Of a stretch of 9,135 nt of DNA, positions 6,511 through 9,135 are shown in pieces. The DNA is from Oligoflexaceae bacterium (GTDB lineage Bacteria > Bdellovibrionota_B > Oligoflexia > Oligoflexales > Oligoflexaceae): the NCBI GenBank assembly GCA_947474445.1, contig CANJJY010000163.1:1-9135 (forward strand). The letters run 5' to 3'. Under the pieces are notes generated by a model. That model ran no database searches. It saw only the letters and a program-made list of their open reading frames with translations, and was not told the DNA's origin. A program made the position numbers and the translations under genes. Positions within the stretch are counted from its first letter, which is position 1. Each line of letters begins with the position of its first letter.

Positions 6511-9135
6511 GAGACGGCGGGCCCGCGGAGTCCGGCGATTTTAGCTCCGACCGAAACCTGGTCGACCACGACTGAAGTGAGTCCCGATGCTGCTTTGCCT
6601 CATACCGCGACCTTGTCGCCTATCCTCGAGCAAAAAATTGAAGTCAAAGCCGAGGAGAACCGCGACGCAGAGGGTCTGCTTCCCGATATCCTTGCGGTTT
6701 ATTCCCAGATCCTCGCGCCTCTCACCCCCGAAGCAGGCGACAGCTTTTTTGATTGCGGAGGTTCTTCGCTACAAGCTATCCATGCCGCTGCCGCGCTCAG
6801 CAAACGCCTCGGACGGCAGGTCTCCGTCGTCGATATCTTTGCAGCTCCTGATGCCCAGGCTCTGGCACGCTTACTCGCGGAAACCACTCCGATTGAATTA
6901 CCGCGCGACTCGACGCTGCCTAGGCCAAGCGTCGATGGCCGTGACGCCATCGCCATCATAGGGATGGCCTGCGTTGTACCAGGCGCTCAAACCTGGCAAC
7001 AATTGTGGGACATGATCGAAGTCGGCAAAGAAGGAATCAGTCGCTTTTCGCCCGAAGAACTTGATGCGAGTCTGCCGCAGGCCATCACCTCCCATCCGAA
7101 TTATGTCGCGGCGCGTGGAATCATCGCTGGCGATCACTTCGATGCCAGCTTTTTCGGCGTGAACCGCCGCGAAGCTGCCTTAATCGATCCCCAGCAGCGG
7201 ATTCTCATTCAAACCGCGTGGCAGGCCCTCGAAGATGCGGGCTACAGTGCGACGCGTGCGAAGCAGCGCATTGCCGTCTATGCGGGCGTAGGATCGAACA
7301 CCTACTTTTCGCGCAATATCATGCAGGGGCATGCCCTTCCTCATTCGGAAGAAGAGCTCTTGGCGATGATAGGCAATGACAAGGATTACGTCGCCACCCG
7401 ACTGGCTTATCTTCTCGATCTCAAAGGTCCCGCTGTGTCCGTCCACACCGCATGTTCCAGCTCCCTGGTGGCCGTGATAGAAGCGAGCAAGACCCTCTTG
7501 CTCGGTGACGCCGACATGGCCATCGCCGGCGCAGCCTCCATCAATGCTCCGATAGCCAGCGGTCATCTCTATCAAGAAGGCGGAATCTTTTCGCGCGATG
7601 GTCATTGTCGGCCTTTTGCCGCCGACGCCAGCGGCACGATGTTTAGCGATGGCGCCGCAGTCGTGGTCCTCAAACGCTTGGCCGATGCAGAGCGCGATGG
7701 AGATCACATCCACGCCGTCATCCGCGGCTGGGGGATCAACAACGACGGAGCCGAAAAAAGTAGTTTTGCAGCACCGAGTGTTCAGGGTCAAACCGATGCG
7801 ATCCATCGCGCGCTGCAAAGAGCAGATTGGTCAGCAAGTAGTGTCGGTTATGTTGAATGTCACGGCACGGCCACGCCGATCGGTGATCCCATTGAGATTG
7901 AAGGACTACGCCGCGCCTATGCCGACGACGCAGCGCAACCCCACTCCTGCGCTTTAGGTTCGGTCAAAGCTAACATCGGCCATTTAACGGCAGCGGCCGG
8001 GACCATAGGTTTGATGAAAGCCGTGATGGTGGTCGCCAAGGGAACGATTCCACCAGCACCTCACGCTTTTCCTCTCAATCCTGAACTGCGCTTAGAGCGC
8101 GGTCCCTTCTATGTTCCCCAAGAAAAAAGTCAGTGGCCGATGCAGGGAATCAGGCGGGCTGGCATCAGCTCGTTCGGCGTCGGTGGAACCAATACGCATC
8201 TCTTGATAGAGGAGGCTCCTCCGAAGGCAAAAGCAGCGCCCATCTCGGCATCGCCAGACCCCTGGCTCGTACTCAGTTGGTCAGCTGCCGATGCGAAAAG
8301 CTGTCAGGCTCTCGGTCTCTCGCTCGCCAAGGCCTTGCAGAGTCAACCGGCAAAAGCAGAGGCTCTCTCTGCGACGATTTTTAAACACAGAGAAAGCTTT
8401 GAATGGCGACAATCCATCGCCGGTCACGACGCATCGAGTCTGATCCAGGCGGCGGAGCAGGCTCCCGCTCCGTGTCGCAGCACACCCAGCTCCGAGCGAG
8501 CAGACCTCGTCCTGCTCTTTCCTGGGCAGGGCACTCAATATCCGCAGATGGGCCTCGAACTCGCGGGAGTCTGGCCTCGCTTCGGCACGCTCTACCAGCA
8601 GGCGCTCGATCTCTTCGCCGAACTCTGCGGTCTCAAAGTCAGTGAAGCTTTGAACGCCAGGGCTGATACGGGCGAGCATCCCCTGCATGAAACGCTTTAT
8701 ACGCAAGCCGCTCTTTTTAGCCTCGAATGGGCTCTCGGCCGTTCACTCCTCGAAGTCGGTGTCAGGCCCCGAGCCTTGATCGGTCACAGCACAGGTGAAC
8801 TGAGTGCCGCTTGCCTCGCCAGCGTCTTTACTTTAAAAGATGCGGTCCGCGTCGTCTACGCGCGCGCATCTGCGATGCAGGAAGCTCCAGCTGGAGCCAT
8901 GCTGGCAATTCGGTCCGCTTGGGAGTCCCTTAAGACGATCTTACCGAGCGATCTCGCTCTCGCAGCTATCAATGGACCCGAGTCCATCGTCGTCGCTGGT
9001 CCTCTCCCGAGTATCGAGACCTTCGCGCAAACGCTCAAGCATCAGGGCATCGCGAGCCGTCGTCTTGAAACGCAGCACGCTTTTCATTCGCCCATGATGG
9101 ACGGCATCCTGCATCGCTACCAAAGCGTGTTTGAT
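5707..9135 (+). CDS. Hybrid PKS: hydrolase-like domain - T - KS - AT, 3'-partial
   Basis: The frame is open from ATG 5707 to the window edge (1143 residues, no stop). Domain order: alpha/beta-hydrolase-like domain (1-268), Pro/Ser/Thr-rich linker (269-318), carrier domain (~320-396, GGSSL with Ser354), ketosynthase (~413-838, Cys583, His719, His759), KS-AT linker (839-933) and acyltransferase (934-edge, GHSTG with Ser1028, HAFH ending at His1127). The KS-AT part should extend the chain by one malonyl-derived unit through decarboxylative Claisen condensation. Any KR, DH, ER, MT, ACP or TE would lie beyond the window. An N-terminal hydrolase-fold domain fused to a carrier before the KS is not a standard PKS layout. 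The close coupling to the two upstream genes, and the KS features seen in hybrid systems, suggest that this protein receives the NRPS-made intermediate. Family assignment of T, KS and AT is certain; the role of the N-terminal domain is unknown. Confidence 0.96.
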   Translation, partial: MNKRAFRFGRREQLRGVVYEAQGDVTPIGALLWNTGVSNRNGPYRVNVEVAEDLASLGITTLCFDLSRLGDSEDSGENLEVQTRTTADLADAVTLLIDRYQLADIILIGICSSAVDAYYYARTDPRVKGLFMVDTFVYPTLSHKIFYFLQKVGSWRRWKRLVAKQFETREAIEPVYDLFESNYPNPLQARDDLKDMIARGTRLLIIYTGGFSPYFSHRGQFTAMLKAPEFGPELELHHWPHADHLFTMLEDRRKLIETLKHWINLNFLETAGPRSPAILAPTETWSTTTEVSPDAALPHTATLSPILEQKIEVKAEENRDAEGLLPDILAVYSQILAPLTPEAGDSFFDCGGSSLQAIHAAAALSKRLGRQVSVVDIFAAPDAQALARLLAETTPIELPRDSTLPRPSVDGRDAIAIIGMACVVPGAQTWQQLWDMIEVGKEGISRFSPEELDASLPQAITSHPNYVAARGIIAGDHFDASFFGVNRREAALIDPQQRILIQTAWQALEDAGYSATRAKQRIAVYAGVGSNTYFSRNIMQGHALPHSEEELLAMIGNDKDYVATRLAYLLDLKGPAVSVHTACSSSLVAVIEASKTLLLGDADMAIAGAASINAPIASGHLYQEGGIFSRDGHCRPFAADASGTMFSDGAAVVVLKRLADAERDGDHIHAVIRGWGINNDGAEKSSFAAPSVQGQTDAIHRALQRADWSASSVGYVECHGTATPIGDPIEIEGLRRAYADDAAQPHSCALGSVKANIGHLTAAAGTIGLMKAVMVVAKGTIPPAPHAFPLNPELRLERGPFYVPQEKSQWPMQGIRRAGISSFGVGGTNTHLLIEEAPPKAKAAPISASPDPWLVLSWSAADAKSCQALGLSLAKALQSQPAKAEALSATIFKHRESFEWRQSIAGHDASSLIQAAEQAPAPCRSTPSSERADLVLLFPGQGTQYPQMGLELAGVWPRFGTLYQQALDLFAELCGLKVSEALNARADTGEHPLHETLYTQAALFSLEWALGRSLLEVGVRPRALIGHSTGELSAACLASVFTLKDAVRVVYARASAMQEAPAGAMLAIRSAWESLKTILPSDLALAAINGPESIVVAGPLPSIETFAQTLKHQGIASRRLETQHAFHSPMMDGILHRYQSVFD
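6664..6894 (+). other. Carrier (T) domain between hydrolase-like domain and KS
   Basis: About 75 residues (320-396) with the phosphopantetheine motif FFDCGGSSLQAI; the modified serine is Ser354 (codon 6766-6768). The sequence is of the NRPS or hybrid carrier type (GGxSLQA), unlike the DSL motif of fatty-acid ACPs. No adenylation or acyltransferase domain precedes it in this polypeptide, so it must be loaded by chain transfer from the NRPS or by an enzyme acting in trans. Confidence 0.93.
6943..8220 (+). other. Ketosynthase (KS) domain, catalytically complete
   Basis: Residues 413-838. It begins with AIAIIGMACVVPGA, has DPQQR at 494-498, the active-site VHTACSSSL with Cys583, ECHGTATPIGDPIE with His719, NIGHLTAAAG with His759, and ends GVGGTNTHLLIEEAP. 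Cys-to-His spacings of 136 and 40 residues match functional modular KS domains (about 135 and 40 in DEBS). Segments such as LYQEGGIFSRDGHCRPF and INNDGAEKSSFAAPSVQGQ resemble KS domains of hybrid NRPS/PKS lines, which accept chains from carrier-bound amino acids; that clade assignment is by eye only. Confidence 0.95.
8506..9135 (+). other. Acyltransferase (AT) domain, malonyl-type motifs, cut by window edge
   Basis: The AT starts LVLLFPGQGTQYPQMG (from residue 934), carries the nucleophile motif GHSTGE with Ser1028, and reaches HAFHSPMMD (1124-1132), where the last His of HAFH (His1127) is the catalytic partner. HAFH is the established malonyl-CoA marker, while YASH marks methylmalonyl-CoA. 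The presence of an integrated AT makes this a cis-AT module. The C-terminal end of the domain and all reducing domains are outside the window. Confidence 0.93.

Noticed and set aside
7180..7818. A 212-codon minus-strand frame opposite the ketosynthase.
   Set aside because: It is antisense to the catalytic core of the KS, which has all active-site residues in the + frame; no independent support for expression or family.

Overview
The window is almost entirely protein-coding on the + strand. It holds three adjacent, tightly coupled genes from the middle of a hybrid non-ribosomal peptide synthetase / type I polyketide synthase (NRPS/PKS) biosynthetic cluster. Neither outer gene is complete: the first enters from the left edge already open and the third runs off the right edge. 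No RNA gene, mobile element, CRISPR array, promoter or terminator could be supported, and no stretch over about 20 bases lies outside a coding frame. The base composition is only moderately GC-rich, without the extreme third-position GC of Streptomyces or Myxococcus. With good Shine-Dalgarno sites and hydrolases related to Gram-negative exopolysaccharide-locus proteins, this suggests a mid-GC Gram-negative bacterium. Taxonomy is a guess; a deltaproteobacterial or Bdellovibrionota-like host would fit, but nothing here proves it.

Layout. (1) Bases 1-4893: NRPS of order (end of C)-A1-C-A2-T. Both adenylation domains carry nearly the same glycine-type specificity residues. There is no carrier (T) domain between A1 and the second C domain, only a short Pro/Ala-rich linker. 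(2) Bases 4890-5705: a 271-residue alpha/beta-hydrolase-fold protein resembling the exosortase-A-associated 'hydrolase 2' group, with Arg where the catalytic Ser should be. (3) Bases 5707-9135 (open at the edge): a multidomain protein of order hydrolase-like domain - T - KS - AT. Its N-terminal hydrolase domain resembles the exosortase-A-associated 'hydrolase 1' group, has Cys at the nucleophile elbow, and is fused to a carrier domain and a canonical KS-AT with malonyl-type AT motifs.

How they may work together. The NRPS would add one or two glycine-like residues to an upstream chain. The chain would then pass to the PKS protein, whose KS has the intact Cys-His-His set and whose AT should load malonyl-CoA. 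The unusual part is the pair of atypical hydrolases at the NRPS-to-PKS junction. The same two families are known as neighbours in exosortase/exopolysaccharide loci, where they sit with an acyl-CoA ligase and an acyl carrier protein. Here one is physically joined to a carrier domain, so a role on carrier-bound thioesters (acyl transfer, editing or chain hand-off) is a reasonable but untested inference. The assembly line also has one adenylation domain with no carrier (A1) and one carrier with no loading domain (the T domain of gene 3), which raises the possibility of loading in trans.
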